Assembly (NCBI GenBank): GCA_003508835.1
Contig: PUFA01000183.1
Location: forward strand, 2,790,001 to 2,854,000
Direction: 5' to 3'
DNA: 64,000 nucleotides
From: Eonycteris spelaea
Taxonomy: Eukaryota > Chordata > Mammalia > Chiroptera > Pteropodidae
Below the pieces are notes generated by a model that worked only from the letters and a program-made list of their open reading frames with translations, was not told the DNA's origin and ran no database searches. Position numbers and translations under genes: made by a program. Of this stretch, positions 36,290-48,870 are shown piece by piece. Position 1 is the stretch's first letter. Each line of letters begins with the position of its first letter.

Positions 36290-37589
36290 AAAGAAGAAGT
36301 CATATCTAGACTGATAGGAGGAGCATATAAGGGGCTGGTCCCACACTTTCATGTGGTAATTAAGAATCAGGAAGGATATCTCAGCTGCAGAGGTATCCCC
36401 TGAAGAGTGAAGGGTCCCAGGTGTACTCCAGCCTGGAGGACCAGTGCCATAAAAAGGAATCCCTACAACATATGGCTGTGAAAATCAGCAGGGATTCCAT
36501 CTGGGTGAGACAGAGAGGTGCTATAAACCCAGGCATCTTCTTGAAGGGCCCAAGCACAGACTGATTCACTCACATTCACCCTGAGCTCCAGAGAAGGACA
36601 GCAGCTCCAAATGTTGTAGGTACATATGGGGAGGAACTTAATTTTATGACTCCAAGGCAGGGCTGGAGGGGCAGCTCTCTAAAGAACAGAAGTATTGGCA
36701 GATGCCACTGTTCCTTTGTTGAGCCCTACCCCTACCCAGCCTGCAAATACAGGTGGGTGCCAAATCTGAAACTCCATAACCTGACTAACATCATTCACCT
36801 ACCCTTGTGATTCCCTGACACCATGCCCACCTACTCGCAACTTGCCCAAACTTCTTTCAGTAGTTGTTCCTCATGAAAGTCCAGCCTCCACCCATACCAC
36901 AGACTTTCCTAAAATCTCTCGAAGGTCTACAAACCCCAAATGTGTGGCAGTTGGCCTTAACATACCCTTTACCTCTTGCTGTGTTCTCAAGCCTGCTACT
37001 AGTGTCAGCAAGCCTAGGGTCACAGCTTAGCCTCTCCCAGGCACCTCCAAGCACAGCACAGGCAGCTAACAACTAGATAACTTTGTAGCTCTTACCACAT
37101 GGCCCTGGGCCAGGCACAAGCAGTAGCTGACTTGGGCCTGCACTGGAGCCCCTCCCAAGAATCCCCAAAACCCACACACCCAGTGGCTAGCTTTTGACCA
37201 CACCAGAGTACCACACAATTAGCTCCACAATGACACACCCAAACAGTGGACTTGGCAGGCACTAGAGCCCCACTAAAGGGAATCCCACTCTGTGAGATCA
37301 GTCCCCACACAACAGCTCATCTGCTATAGTCACAACCAGTCCTCACAGTCAATCAGCCTAAGGGTCAGTCTAACCCAGTGATGTGCCAACAGCAATAAGG
37401 ATCAACTACAACAGGAAGGGACAAAAAAAAATACACACAAGGGACACCCCTGAAGCATCTGGCTTAGGTAGCAGGGAGACTGCACCACTGAGCTCTACAG
37501 GACATCTACTACATAAGATCGCTCTACAAAGACTAGAAATATAGCAGATCTACCTAATTTGTAGAAATAAACACACAGAGGCAGCCAAA
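36290..37589 (+). promoter_or_regulatory. L1-D 5' UTR (former internal promoter)
   Basis: GC-richer than its surroundings and colinear with the other 5' UTRs (for example agctgcagaggtatcccc at 36383 and ttgttgagccctacccct at 36717). Overlapping short frames on both strands here are products of base composition. Confidence 0.75.
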
Positions 37590-38470
37590 ATGAGGAGAGA
37601 AAAAATTCATAACCCAAATGAAAGAACAGGACAAAACTCCAGAAAAAGACATAAACAAAATGGAGGCAAGCAATCTACCAGATCCAGAGTTCGAAACATT
37701 AGTTATAAGGATGTTCAATGAACTTAGGGGAAGAATAAATACCAATCATAACTTACACAAAGAGATAGCAAGCATACAAAAGAGCCAGTCAGAAATGATA
37801 ATACAATAAAAAAATGAAAAATAAATTACATGGAAACATTATATTAGATTAAACAAAAGATTGAATCAGTTATTTGGAAGATAAGTTATGGAAAACAGCC
37901 AATTGGAACAGCAAAAATAATTAATTCAAAAAGTGAAGTTAATTGAAAAGACCTCTGAGACGATATCAAGCATAACAACATTAACATCATAGGGGCACCA
38001 AATGAAGAAAAGAAAGCAAGGATTTGGAAACTCATTTGAAGAAATAATGACAGAAGTCTTCCTTAACCTGGTGAAGAAAACAGACCTACAAATCCAGGAA
38101 TCACAGAGAGTCCCAAACAAGATGAACCCAAAAAGCCCACACCAAGACATGTCATAATTAAAATGCCAAAGATTAAAGACAAAGAGAGAATCCTAAAGCA
38201 GCAAGAGAAAAGCAATTGGTTTCTACAAGGGGCTTCCATAAGGCTGTCAGCTGATTTCTCAAAAGAAACTTTGTAGATCAGAAGGATTGGCACAAAGTAT
38301 TCAAAGTGATGAAAAGCAGTGATCTACAACCAAGACTACTCTACCCAGCAAGGCTATCATTTGGAACTTAAGGAGAAATGAAGAGCTTCCCAGAAAGGAT
38401 AAAGCTAAAAGAGTTCACCACCACCAAACCAGTATTACAAGAAATGTTAAAGGTACTTCTTTAAGAAGAG
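37590..38470 (+). pseudogene. L1-D ORF1, broken
   Basis: The N-terminal part is readable at 37618-37809 (NKMEASNLPDPEFETLVIRM, then NELRGR). The coiled coil breaks after about 60 residues. The RNA-binding half at about 37930-38470 follows with several stops (for example VFLNLVKKTDLQIQESQRVP near 38055). Confidence 0.85.
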
Positions 38471-38499
38471 GAAGAAGAAGAAAAAATATCAAATATACG

Positions 38500-41400
38500 A
38501 ACAATAAAATGGAAATAATTACATACCTATCAATAATTACTGTAAACAGAAATGGTTTAAATGTTTCAATCAAAGGACACAGAGTGGCTGAATAGCTAGG
38601 AAAAAAAGACCCTTGCATACACTGCCTACAAGAGACCTACTTTAGATTGAAAGACATGCATAGGCCAAATGTAAAGAGATAAAAAAGATATTTTATGCAA
38701 ATAGAAACCAAAAAGAAGCTGAGATAGTAATACTTACACCAGACAAAATAGATTTTAAAACAAAGGCTATAAGGACAGAGGAAAAAGGACATTTAATAAT
38801 AATAAAGAGATCCATCAAACAAGAGGATATAACCCTTGTAAATATTTACACATCATATGTAGGAGCACCTAAATATATAGAGCAAATATTGATGGATATA
38901 AAGGGAAACATAATAGTAATAGTAAGAGACTTTAACACCCCATTGACATCAATGGCATATCTTACAGGCAGAAAATCAACAAGGAAACAGCAGCCTTAAA
39001 TGACACATTAGATAAGATGAATTTAATTGACATTCTTAAAACATTTCACCCCAAAGCAGCAGAATATACATTCTTTTCAAGTGCACATGAAACATTTTCC
39101 AGGGTAGACCATGTGCAAAGTTGTAAAACAAATTTCAATAAATTTAAGAATATTGAAATCATATCACGCATCTTCTCTGATCCCAATGGTATAAAACTAG
39201 AAATCAATTACAAGAAGAAAATTGAAAAACACAAACATGTGGAGGCTAAATAACATGCTACTAAATGGGTTAACAATGAGATCAAGGAAGAAATCAAAAG
39301 ATAATGAGCAAAATTAAAATGAAGCACAATGACCCAAAATCCAAGAGGAAAATTTATAGCAATATTGGTGTACCTCTAGAAACAAGGATAATCTCAAATA
39401 AACAATCTAATTTTATACCTAAAGGAACTAGAAAAGAAGGACAAAAAAGCCCAAAATGAGTAGAAGGAAGGAAATATTAAAGATTGGAACAGAAATACAT
39501 GAAATAAAGCCTGAAAAACAATACACAAGATCAATGAAACCAAGAGCTGCTTCTTGGAAAAGATAAATAAAATTGATAAACCATTAACCAGGCTCATCAA
39601 GAAAAAAAAGAAAGAAAACCCAAATAAAATCAGAAATGAAAGAAGACAAGCAACAATTGATAAAACAGATATACAAAGGATGATAAGAAAATACTATAAA
39701 CAATCACATGCCACCAATTTGAACAATCTGGAAGAAATGTAGAAATTCCTAGAAACATAGTCTTATAAGACAGAATCAAAAAGAAACAGAAAAACTAAAT
39801 AGACCTGTAACTAACAAAACTAATACAGTAATCAAAAATCTCCCAACAAGCAAATGTCCTGGACCTCAAAGCTTCACAGGTATATTTGACCAAACATTCA
39901 TAGAAGAAATAACACCTGTCCTTCTTGAACTATTCCACAAAATTCAAAAGGAGGAGAGACTCTCATGCTCATTTTATGCATCCAGCATTAACCTGATTCC
40001 AAAACTAGACAAAGACAGTACAAAAAAAAAAAAAACCTGTAGGTCAATATCCCTGATAAACATTGATGCAACAATCTTCAACAAAATATTAGCAAACCGG
40101 ATTCAGCAAGATATTAAAAAGATTATACGCCACAATCAAGTGAGATTTATTCCTGAGATGCAAGGTTGGTTCAATATCTGCAAATCAATAAATGTGATAT
40201 ACCATATAAACAAAATAAAGGATTAAAATCATATAATATAACAATGATGCAGAAAAAGCATTTGACAAAATCCAACATCCATTTATGATAAAAACTTTGA
40301 GCAAAGTAGAGATAGAGTGAACATATGTCAATATAATAAAGGCCAAATAGGACAAACACACAGCTAACATCATACTCAATAGTGAAAAGCTAAAATTGTT
40401 TTCCTTAACATCAGGAACAAGACAAGGATGTACGCTTTCTCTACTTCTATTCAACACAGCATTGGAAGTCCAAGCCACAACAATCAGACAAGGAGAAGAA
40501 ATAAAAGGCATTCGAAATGGAAAGGGAGGATTAAAAATTACATTATTTGCAGATGATATCATACTATACATAAAGAACCCAAAGATTTCACCAAACTATT
40601 AAAACTGATTTATAAATTCAATAAAGTAGAAAGATACAAAATTAATACTGACAACCAGTTTCATTATCATATGCCAGTTACAAACTATCAGAAAGAAAAA
40701 CTTAAAAAAAAATAATCCCATTTAAATTGCATCAAAAAATAAAATACTAGGCATAAATTTAACTGAGGAAGTAAAATATCTGTATTCAAAAAGTGATAAG
40801 ACATTGAAGAAAGAAATTAAAGACGATATAAACAAATGGAAGCATATGCCATGCTCAAGAATCAGAAGAATTAACATCATTAAAATGTCCATAACACCCA
40901 AAGTAATCTATAGACTCAATGCAATCCTTATCAAAATACTAATGACATTTTTACAGAACTAGAATAAACCTAAAATTTATATGAAACCACGAAAGACCCC
41001 AAATAGCCAATGCAATCTTGAGAAAGAATGTAGTTGGAGCTATCATGTTACTTGATATCAAACTAAACTACTCAAGGCTAGAGTAACCACAACAGCATTG
41101 TACTGACATAAAAATAGACTCATATCAATGGAACAAAATAGAGGGCCCAGAAATAAACTCACATCTATATGCTCAATTAATCTATAACAAAGGAGTCAAG
41201 AGTATACAATGGGGTAAAGATATTCTCTTTAATAAATAATGTTGGGAGAACTAGAAAAATACATGCAAAAAAAATGAAACTAGAATTCTTTCTTACACCA
41301 TATACAAGAACAAACTCAAAGTGAACTTAAATGTAAGTCCTCAAACCATAAAATCCTAGAAGAAAATATAGGTGGTAAACTCTGACATTGTTCTTAGTAA

Positions 41401-42100
41401 TAGTTTTTGTGGATGCGTCTCCTCTAAAGAAAAGAAAAGAAAGATAAACAAATGGGACTACATGTAACTAAAGTTTTTACATAGCAAAATAAACCATCAA
41501 CAAAACAAAAGGACAACCTACTGAATGGGAAAAGATATTTTTCAATGATACATCTGATAAGGGATTAATATCCAAAATATATAAAGAACTCATGCAACTT
41601 AACACCAAAAATATAAAACAATCTGATTAAAAAACGGGCAGAGGACCTGAATAGACATTTCTCCCAATAGGACATACAGATGCTGATAGACATATGAAAA
41701 GATGTTCAATGTCACCAATCATCAGGAAAATGCAAATTAAAACCACAATGAAATATCACCTCATACCTGTAAGAGTAGATGTCATCAAAAAAAACTAACA
41801 AATAATAAGTGTTATCGAGAATGTAAAAGGAACCCTCGTGCACTGTTGCTTGGATTGCAAATCGGTGCAACCTCTACAGAATGCATTATAAATATTCCTC
41901 AAAAATTAAAAATAAACTACCATATAACCCAGAAGTGAAACTTTATGCACAATAACAGGGATATAGAAGCAACCTTAAATTCCATCAATAGATAAATGAA
42001 TAAAGAGTTAGTGGTATATATGAACAATGGAATATTTTTAAAAAATGAAATTTTTCCATTTGTGACAACATGGATGGATCTAGAGAGTATTATGCTAAGT
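38500..42100 (+). pseudogene. L1-D ORF2 (endonuclease-reverse transcriptase), broken
   Basis: The endonuclease starts near 38505. Its motif FSRVDH is at about 39095-39112 in the frame at 39017-39253. Reverse transcriptase: frame 40396-40602 keeps the RQGC motif (about 40420) and the FADD catalytic box (40546-40557) intact. A C-terminal region follows to about 42100. Stops and frameshifts throughout, so inactive although the catalytic box survives. Ends are estimates. Confidence 0.88.
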
Positions 42101-42529
42101 GAAATAAGTTAGACAGGGAAAGTCAATGCTATATGATTTCATTTATATATGAAATCTGAAAAACACAATAAATAAACAGACAAAATAGAAGCAAACTCAT
42201 AGATACAGAGAACAAACTGATTTTTGCTAGATGAATAGTGTGTTGGGGGGCTTGGGTATAAAATGTGAAGAGATTAAGAAGTATGATTGGCAGTTAAGAA
42301 TAGTCACTGGAAGTAAAATACAGCATAGGGAATATAGTCAATAATATTATAATAATTATGTATGATTCCAGGTTAGTACTAGACTTACCATGGTAAGTTA
42401 TATAAATATCTAGCCACTCTGTGCCAGAAGTGAAAACCCCCTCACAGAATATATATCTTTCAGTGTCATGAGGACACAAAATTGGCCTCTACAAAGTAGC
42501 TGTCCAATTAAAATTCTTAATCTAATCTT

Positions 42530-42954
42530 TCTATGGATAGCTGAATAATGGACCCCAAAGATATCCAGGTTCTCATACCTTGAACCCATGAATATTACCG
42601 TATGGCAAAAGAGACTTTACAGATGTCATTAAGGTATACAGAGGTAGAGAGAGATTTGACTAATGAAACTTTTTCAAAAGCAATGTGATGATGGAAGCTG
42701 GGGGAGAAGAGATGATGTGATGTGAGGATGTAGTCACAAACCAAGGAATATAGGCAAATTCCAGAAGCTAAAAAAGGCAAGGACATGGATTCTCCTCTAG
42801 CATCTCCAGAATGAACCAGACCTGACAACACCTTGGTTTTAGTCCCTTAAAACTATTTTGGATTTCTAACATCCAGAACTAAAAGAGAATTAATCTGCGT
42901 TGGTTTAGGCGTTTGTGATAATTTGTTACAGCAGCTATAGGAAACTGATATAAT
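42530..42954 (+). mobile_element. MLT1-type MaLR LTR
   Basis: Colinear with an MLT1 LTR: gaccccaaagatatccaggt (42551), ggcaaaagagactttacaga (42603), aatgtgatgatggaagc (42682), attctcctctagcatctcca (42789) and the tail gataatttgttacagcagct then aggaaactgat (42917-42950). Confidence 0.88.
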
Positions 42955-43593
42955 TTCTGCAACTATTTTTTAAGAATCGTAAGTGCACTGAATTTTATTT
43001 ATTCCTTTTTTTATACCCAAGGAGATATATTTTATCTTTTTCACGTTGTTAATATTTCAATTACACTGATGGCATTGATGGATTTTTGACATCAAATAAT
43101 ATATATATTATAAACTACGTTATGTTTATAGGGCAGTATGTGGGTATGGGTGTGTACATACACACACTAAGGGCTTAGTAGTTGTTAATTGTTCAAGTTA
43201 GTTATGCTTTCTGTTGCTATTCTTGTTACTGTTATTATCACATCTTCCTAATTCATATTCTACCCTCCACAGAGATGACTTTAAACCTCTAGTCCCTTTA
43301 ATCCTGCCCCCACTCAGATTACTCTCAGAAAATCAACATGCTTGAAGGTTTTATTCACAGGATTTGCACTACCTTTCCTTTTCCTGATGGCCGTAGTTTT
43401 TTTCTCTTCATCTTGTCATCAACAACAAAAGTAAAAATATTCGGGCTACCAAATGTTTTTTTAATATCCCTATCTCTAAAGCATAGGACTGGCCATAAGA
43501 GGTGAATACTGGCCTAGTCAATGTGGATAAAGCTCTTTAGACTTCTAGACAGATCTACTGTTAAAAAAAACCTCTATTTTTATGTGTTCTGTC
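42955..43593. other. Unique stretch, perhaps faint L1
   Basis: AT-rich, with no firm assignment. 43010-43110 is weakly reminiscent of minus-strand L1 ORF2, too weak to call. Confidence 0.35.
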
Positions 43594-44001
43594 TGTTAAA
43601 GAACAAAATTCAACAGAGTACATTTGAGGATCTAATTGTCTTTATTAAGCAACTGACCAATCGGGCAGCATCCCATCTAGCAACAAGAAGGGCACTCAGA
43701 GGGGTTGTACAAAATGGAAGGTTTTTATAGGCAGAATGATGGGACAAGGGAGTTATTATAAAAAGAAAAGAAAGGGTTATTTTTAGGCAAGGACATCTTT
43801 TAGGGGAAAGAGAATGGCAAGGGAGTCTTACTAGGCAGATTACTTCACTAGTATTGATCAAGAAATTCTAAACAGATTGCTTTAAAATGCCACTCCTGGG
43901 AGAAGCTAACACTACAATTAGGTTGGTTAACAAATTCTGGTTTGGTAAGGTGGCTTAGAAAAAGTGACTCCATTTTGGCCCATTGTTTCTTTATTTTAAC
44001 A
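43594..44001 (-). mobile_element. Solo LTR of a class I-like endogenous retrovirus
   Basis: On the minus strand it begins TGTTAAAATAAAG and ends CTTTAACA, with terminal TGTTAAA/TTTAACA inverted repeats. A TATA box (TATAAAAA) is at 43722-43729 and a poly(A) signal (AATAAA) at 43641-43646, about 80 bases downstream in sense, as expected for U3-R-U5. The four bases tgtc stand on both sides (43590-43593 and 44002-44005), a 4 bp target duplication as made by gammaretrovirus-like elements. No internal viral sequence adjoins it. Confidence 0.85.
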
Positions 44002-45625
44002 TGTCTTTGTGAAATTTGTATGTTTTTTCAAGGTTCAGCTGAACATGACTTTCATATGATCACTCCAGAAATAAACAGACAAGGATTTAGTGATTGTGTC
44101 AAAGCGCGTCATCTGTTCACTTATAAATGTTAACACTAACAGTTGACAGGTAGATAGGAACTGTTTATAAGAATTGTAGTCATTTCTGAGCGTATATTTA
44201 CTCAGCCTTTTAGAAATTAAATTGAGAATTTCTACAATGTGTAATGTTAAACATACAATCTATTTTGGACTTAATATGGTACATACACATGTTTATAAGA
44301 ATTGTATTTACTTCTGAAAGGTTTCTTTTAACCTAGTCAAAGAATTTTTGTGTATTTGTTATTTTAGAGCATACATTTATTTAATCAAAGGCTTAAGTGT
44401 TTTAAGAAGTATAAAAATGGCTGAACCACATGAAGGAATCCTGAGAAGCCATGAATGAAATGCTAATGAAACATTGGAGAAGAGGCCAATAAATCCCAGA
44501 AGTAAAACAAAATTCTAGGATGATAAAAACAGAGACATAACACTTAAGAAAGAGAACACTTTAAAATGAGTAAAGGAAAAAAAATAGAACTAATCTGAGA
44601 AAAGTATCATATTCAAATAATTAATTTGGAGAAGCACTTCAGAAAAAATATATAGATTAAAATAGCACAAGGCAACATAGGTAATTTCAAGAACTAAAAA
44701 CAATAAATACAATCATATTTTCTTAACAACTATCAAGAGTTGTTAGGCTAGAAACATTATGTCAGGTATGGCTAGTGTACAACAATGCGAGGTTATCACA
44801 AGCTACTAATTAATGCAAGGATTACAAACTGCCTCACTATGTTAGTAAATTCTTATACCAGCTCAGCTAACATTGTGGTATCTTCCACAATGTTAGACTC
44901 AGAAAATAGGACTGAGGCACAGGCCCAATCACCTAGCATACTAATAGCGAGCCTGGAAGAAGACCAAAATCTTAAACCATGGACTTCATTCCCACTCTCG
45001 GATCCACTTCACCAAACCATTCCCCTGAGATGTTAGATTGATGGCCCTTGAATTAAGTTGCCAACTTTAAATGTTACTTTTATTTGTGCAACTTGCTGCG
45101 CTGTAGAATCTCAGGTTGGAAATGGTCTCTGGCTTTGCCTATTAGCCCAGCCGCAGAAGGAATTAAGTGCTGGAAACCAATACCTTCATGCATTTCCTCA
45201 TTTGATTTATTCAGGCTTAGTAGGAACTCATGTTCCTGTCTTTGAACCTGGAAAGCAAGCTTGATGACCAGAGTTGTGCGAGGCAGGAGCCTTGATTCAG
45301 GCTCCTGGACATTTCTTCACCTGGTACCAGCCCAACTCATCATGTCACAAGGAAACTTTTGAGTTGACACTGTCAAAAGAAAATGCTTTGACAGGAAATT
45401 AGTGCCTGAAAATATTACTATGAGACTTTTATTCTTATTAAAAGAATAAAGTTATAAGTCATTCAAGAGCTAGCAAAATAACCACAAAGTATATCAATCA
45501 GCTAGGTCCAATCTTTAGGCCTAGCTGTGTGTACAAGATAGTGGGGTATCACTCTATAACAAAAGAGTTGAGAAAAGACAAAGGTGCCCGTAGATACCTG
45601 ATTAAGAATAGAAGATGCCCTCCCT

Positions 45626-45629
<4 letters not shown>
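44002..45629. other. Unique stretch with one short spaced direct repeat
   Basis: A tgtttataagaattgta word with similar flanks occurs at about 44162 and 44289, 127 bases apart. No named repeat or gene was recognised; the frames at 44785-45036 and 45058-45264 are not supported. Confidence 0.45.
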
Positions 45630-45678
<49 letters not shown>

Positions 45679-45775
45679 TATACACACACATATATCATGC
45701 ATATGTATGCATGTGTATATATATACATCATATATAGTCTATATGTATACATATGTATAGATATACATATATAAA
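45630..45775. repeat. (TA)n / (CA)n / (TG)n compound microsatellite
   Basis: A pure TA run at 45630-45669 is followed by CA, TA and GTATA tracts. It explains the Tyr-Ile and Cys-Val frames on both strands. Confidence 0.95.
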
Positions 45776-47796
45776 GAGAGAAATATGAGGAGATGGAAAA
45801 GTTATATTAACAGACTTCAGCAAAGTTGAAAAAGAATTGAGTGAATAAAAAAAGATAACTATGAAAATAGGACCCATAATAAAAGTTATTATCAATATAA
45901 GGGAAATAATTACAATTAGCAGGAACTTTATGTGTGAAGTATAAGAGAAAGACTGTAAAATAATGAGAGTGCAAAGAGAGAGAAAATATAAAATACATAA
46001 ATCATAAATGTGTATTGTGAGAGAGAGCCCCACAGAATGTATCTATCATAAGAGTGCAAGCCTAGCTTGAAGTTATAACTTTTTCCAAATTTTACCCAAT
46101 TATAGCAGCAAAGCCATTTTCCAGTCCTACTCCTGAAGATAAGGAGCTGGAGATTAGAACAGAGCTGGAAATCAGGAGTAGAGAAATGACCACACTAGAC
46201 ACTAAGACTAGCAGTAGCTGCTGAACTAATAAACTAGAGACTGGGAAAAGAGGTATTAGTGGACTTTGGACACACAACAAGGAAATTCCCTTAGGTCAAG
46301 GCAGAGTGGACATTCCGGTAGTTGACATTGGATTTGAAGAACATAGATAACCTGGGCTTCCAATTAAGCTATTTTCTCCTCATTTGACTATGGACCAACT
46401 TGGCTTGATTCCAGGCTCAGTATACCCATCTTTCTGCTCTTTTAAAAACTTGTGGTAGTTTTAATGACTGGTTCTGTAGACAGAAACAATTGGGGGACAG
46501 AGTGACTCTATCCATCGTGCAGATGGACCACACTGATCCACCATCTCATGGGCACAAGCCACTGAGACTCTTCTCTTCCAGTCTCCAGGTGATTCTTCCC
46601 CACCTAACCACATTGCCAAGTTGCCACTGGAATGGAATGAGGCCATAACATACAACCTCGCAGTGCCAGAGTATGATGTAGAGAATGAGTTCAAGCTGTA
46701 ATGATATCCAGCCAATAGCAGTACTTGACAAGGAGCTCAAGGGCAATGCGAAGACAATTAATTATTCAAGAGAACATGAAAGAGAAAAAAATAAATGGAT
46801 CCTTTTCTCAGCAGATTCTTCTGCGTTGTTACCACTTTGCTATCTTTTATTTTTCTTCATCGGTTACCACAAACCTTTAATTCACCCTCACAATTGTGTT
46901 TCCTTAAAATATTCCTTCTGAGACATATGAATTTGCTTTGAATCTGAATTTCATGTTATTTTTCCTGGTAAGCTTATGTCATTGAGTTTTGCTATGCTTT
47001 GCTGCATGTCTTCCTTACCTGCATAGTTTATTGTTTCCAGAGATCTTTGCCACTCATTCCTCTCACTGGAAATTTGTTTAAAAATGGAGCAACCAGTACT
47101 AAGGTTCGACTCCAGATAGTAGCATTATTAATATATTAGTTTTTCATTTAGCCTGACTCCTAGTCTTGATTTGAACTGTGATTTTCAATCCATAGTCCAT
47201 CACTCTTACAGTTGAAAATATTTGTGTGTATATATATATACACCATATATTATATAATTATATATGATATAATTGTAAACAATTTTGTTGTATACTCCAG
47301 GTTTTTTTTAATGTCATTTGTCTTTTTAAAAAATAAGTCTAATATACACAAAAATACAGTTCTCTCTTCTGATGATGCATAAGAGTGTTTTGTAAGATTT
47401 TTCTCGGTCACTGTAAGCTTTTTCGGAAAGAGCTATATCACTTTGTAAAATTCTTAAGTAAATTCTCCACTCTTTCATGAAGATAGGCAACAATTCTGAC
47501 ACCAAGCAATGTCCTCCTCTAGAATTCAAATTCCTGCAACAATAATGTGACGCCTCCCAAGACAGGCTTCCTATAGGAATGTTTCAGCTTCTGAAAAAGG
47601 CCCTTTAAGCCAAATCTGTAATATAACTGATTTGTTTATTTCATTAGTCTTCACAATTTCGAATTGACCTCTGATAAATATTATATGGTTGAACCAGACA
47701 ATTCATGAAAGCTCAAAGTAAGTGCTCAATTGGCTCCACCCATTAATTTCCCACACAGAGTCAGGGCCTTCAATTTTTTTCTACCTCTCTAATAAT
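45776..47796. other. Unique stretch, no gene recognised
   Basis: No named repeat. 46440-46750 is somewhat GC-richer and holds overlapping frames on both strands, none resembling a known protein. A short TA-rich run lies at 47228-47272. Confidence 0.45.
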
Positions 47797-47995
47797 AGTA
47801 GTGATATAACTGTCATAATAATCATTATCAGTATAGCTAACACTTATTGAATACTTTTTATATTACACCCTTAATTTAATACCGAGCAGACATTATGTTT
47901 TAATATTCATGAATGTTTTATGGGGGCAGTAGGCTTATTCTTTCCATTTTGTAGATGAGGAAACTGAAGTAATAGCCACAAGTTCTCATAATCAT
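47797..47995 (-). mobile_element. MIR SINE
   Basis: Reverse MIR: atagctaacacttattgaat (47834) leads through diverged sequence to ttttgtagatgaggaaactg (47948). Confidence 0.82.
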
Positions 47996-48204
47996 AAGTT
48001 CTGGAATAATTTGTTCAAATTCCAATTCTCCAGCTCTAGTTCTCGAGACTGATTCTGTATGGCTGAACCAAGGCCTCGGAATCTGCATTTTAGAAGCAGC
48101 ACAGGGGAGTCTAATGGAAGTAGTATACCAGCCACATGCTGCTATTCTGCCTGCATAAATGCAAAAACCAGGAACTGCCTTCAAGTAGTTCTCCAGTCTA
48201 GAAA

Positions 48205-48375
48205 GTCTTTAACCGCAGTGGTTCATAAGACTTCGGGGGATCCAAGAACCTCCTGAGAATCTGATAAAATCTACAGAACTTCTTGCAATAAAAATGCACC
48301 AAACATTTTTTTTTGCATTCATTTTCATGGTGTTAAATCCCACAAATCTCACATTAAGGACTCCTGTTCTAGTCT
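48205..48375. mobile_element. hAT-like non-autonomous DNA transposon relic
   Basis: The left end cagtggttcataagacttcg (48217), an internal tgagaatctgataaaatcta segment, a central tgcattcattttcatggtgt, and a right end aaggactcctgttctag read like a short hAT repeat whose two ends mirror each other. The family is not identified. Confidence 0.4.
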
Positions 48376-48394
48376 CTCTCTACCTCTTTTTTCC

Positions 48395-48485
48395 TAGTGT
48401 CTCTTAACTTAATTATTCTCACCTCTGAAATAAGGACACTAACCCTCCTGGATGCCTGCTCTGCAAGGCTATTATGAGGATAATT
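48395..48485 (+). mobile_element. MIR SINE fragment
   Basis: Forward MIR core: cttaacttaattattctcac, tctgaaataaggacactaac, then the gcaaggctattatgaggata segment. Confidence 0.6.
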
Positions 48486-48639
48486 TTTTTTTAATATAGG
48501 GGTTTTGAGATATAGAAATAGAAAAACTACACATCAACCTCATGCTCATGATAAACAGAGAAGAACAGATTTGAGTAGAGGGACTCGTAAAGAAAAACTT
48601 AACACTGGTTATAGAAAGAATCAGCAAATAACCAAGAAC

Positions 48640-48870
48640 ATAATGACAATGGTCATTTGCATTGATTGAGTACCTACTATGTTTAAGGGGGCACTGTGGT
48701 TTGTGCCTTAAAAGCATCTTCAGAGAATTTTTTTTCTAGCACCACGATAGCTCTGATGGTATCATCCTTATTTTACAAATTAGGAAACCAAGCTGAGAGA
48801 GATTAAACAATTTGCCCAATATCAAACAACTAGTGACATGACTCAAACACAGATCTGTCTGTGTGCAAGG
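48640..48870 (-). mobile_element. MIR SINE
   Basis: Reverse MIR: attgattgagtacctactat (48661), ttattttacaaattaggaaa (48768), agagattaaacaatttgccc (48798), caaacaactagtgacatgac. Confidence 0.85.

Larger units (their letters stand above)
36290..42436 (+). mobile_element. LINE-1 copy D, nearly full length, plus strand
   Basis: The order is complete: 5' UTR (36290-37589), ORF1 (about 37590-38470), ORF2 (about 38500-42100) and 3' UTR to about 42436. Both ORFs are broken by many stops and frameshifts. The last about 60 bases of the usual L1 end and any poly(A) are missing, compared with copy B. It shows the full L1 order, so it is the reference for the deletions in A, B and C. The 5' end may lack some bases. 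Confidence 0.92.

Noticed and set aside
46461..46746. Possible processed pseudogene, from overlapping frames in GC-richer sequence
   Set aside because: No recognisable protein, no poly(A) tail and no target duplication.
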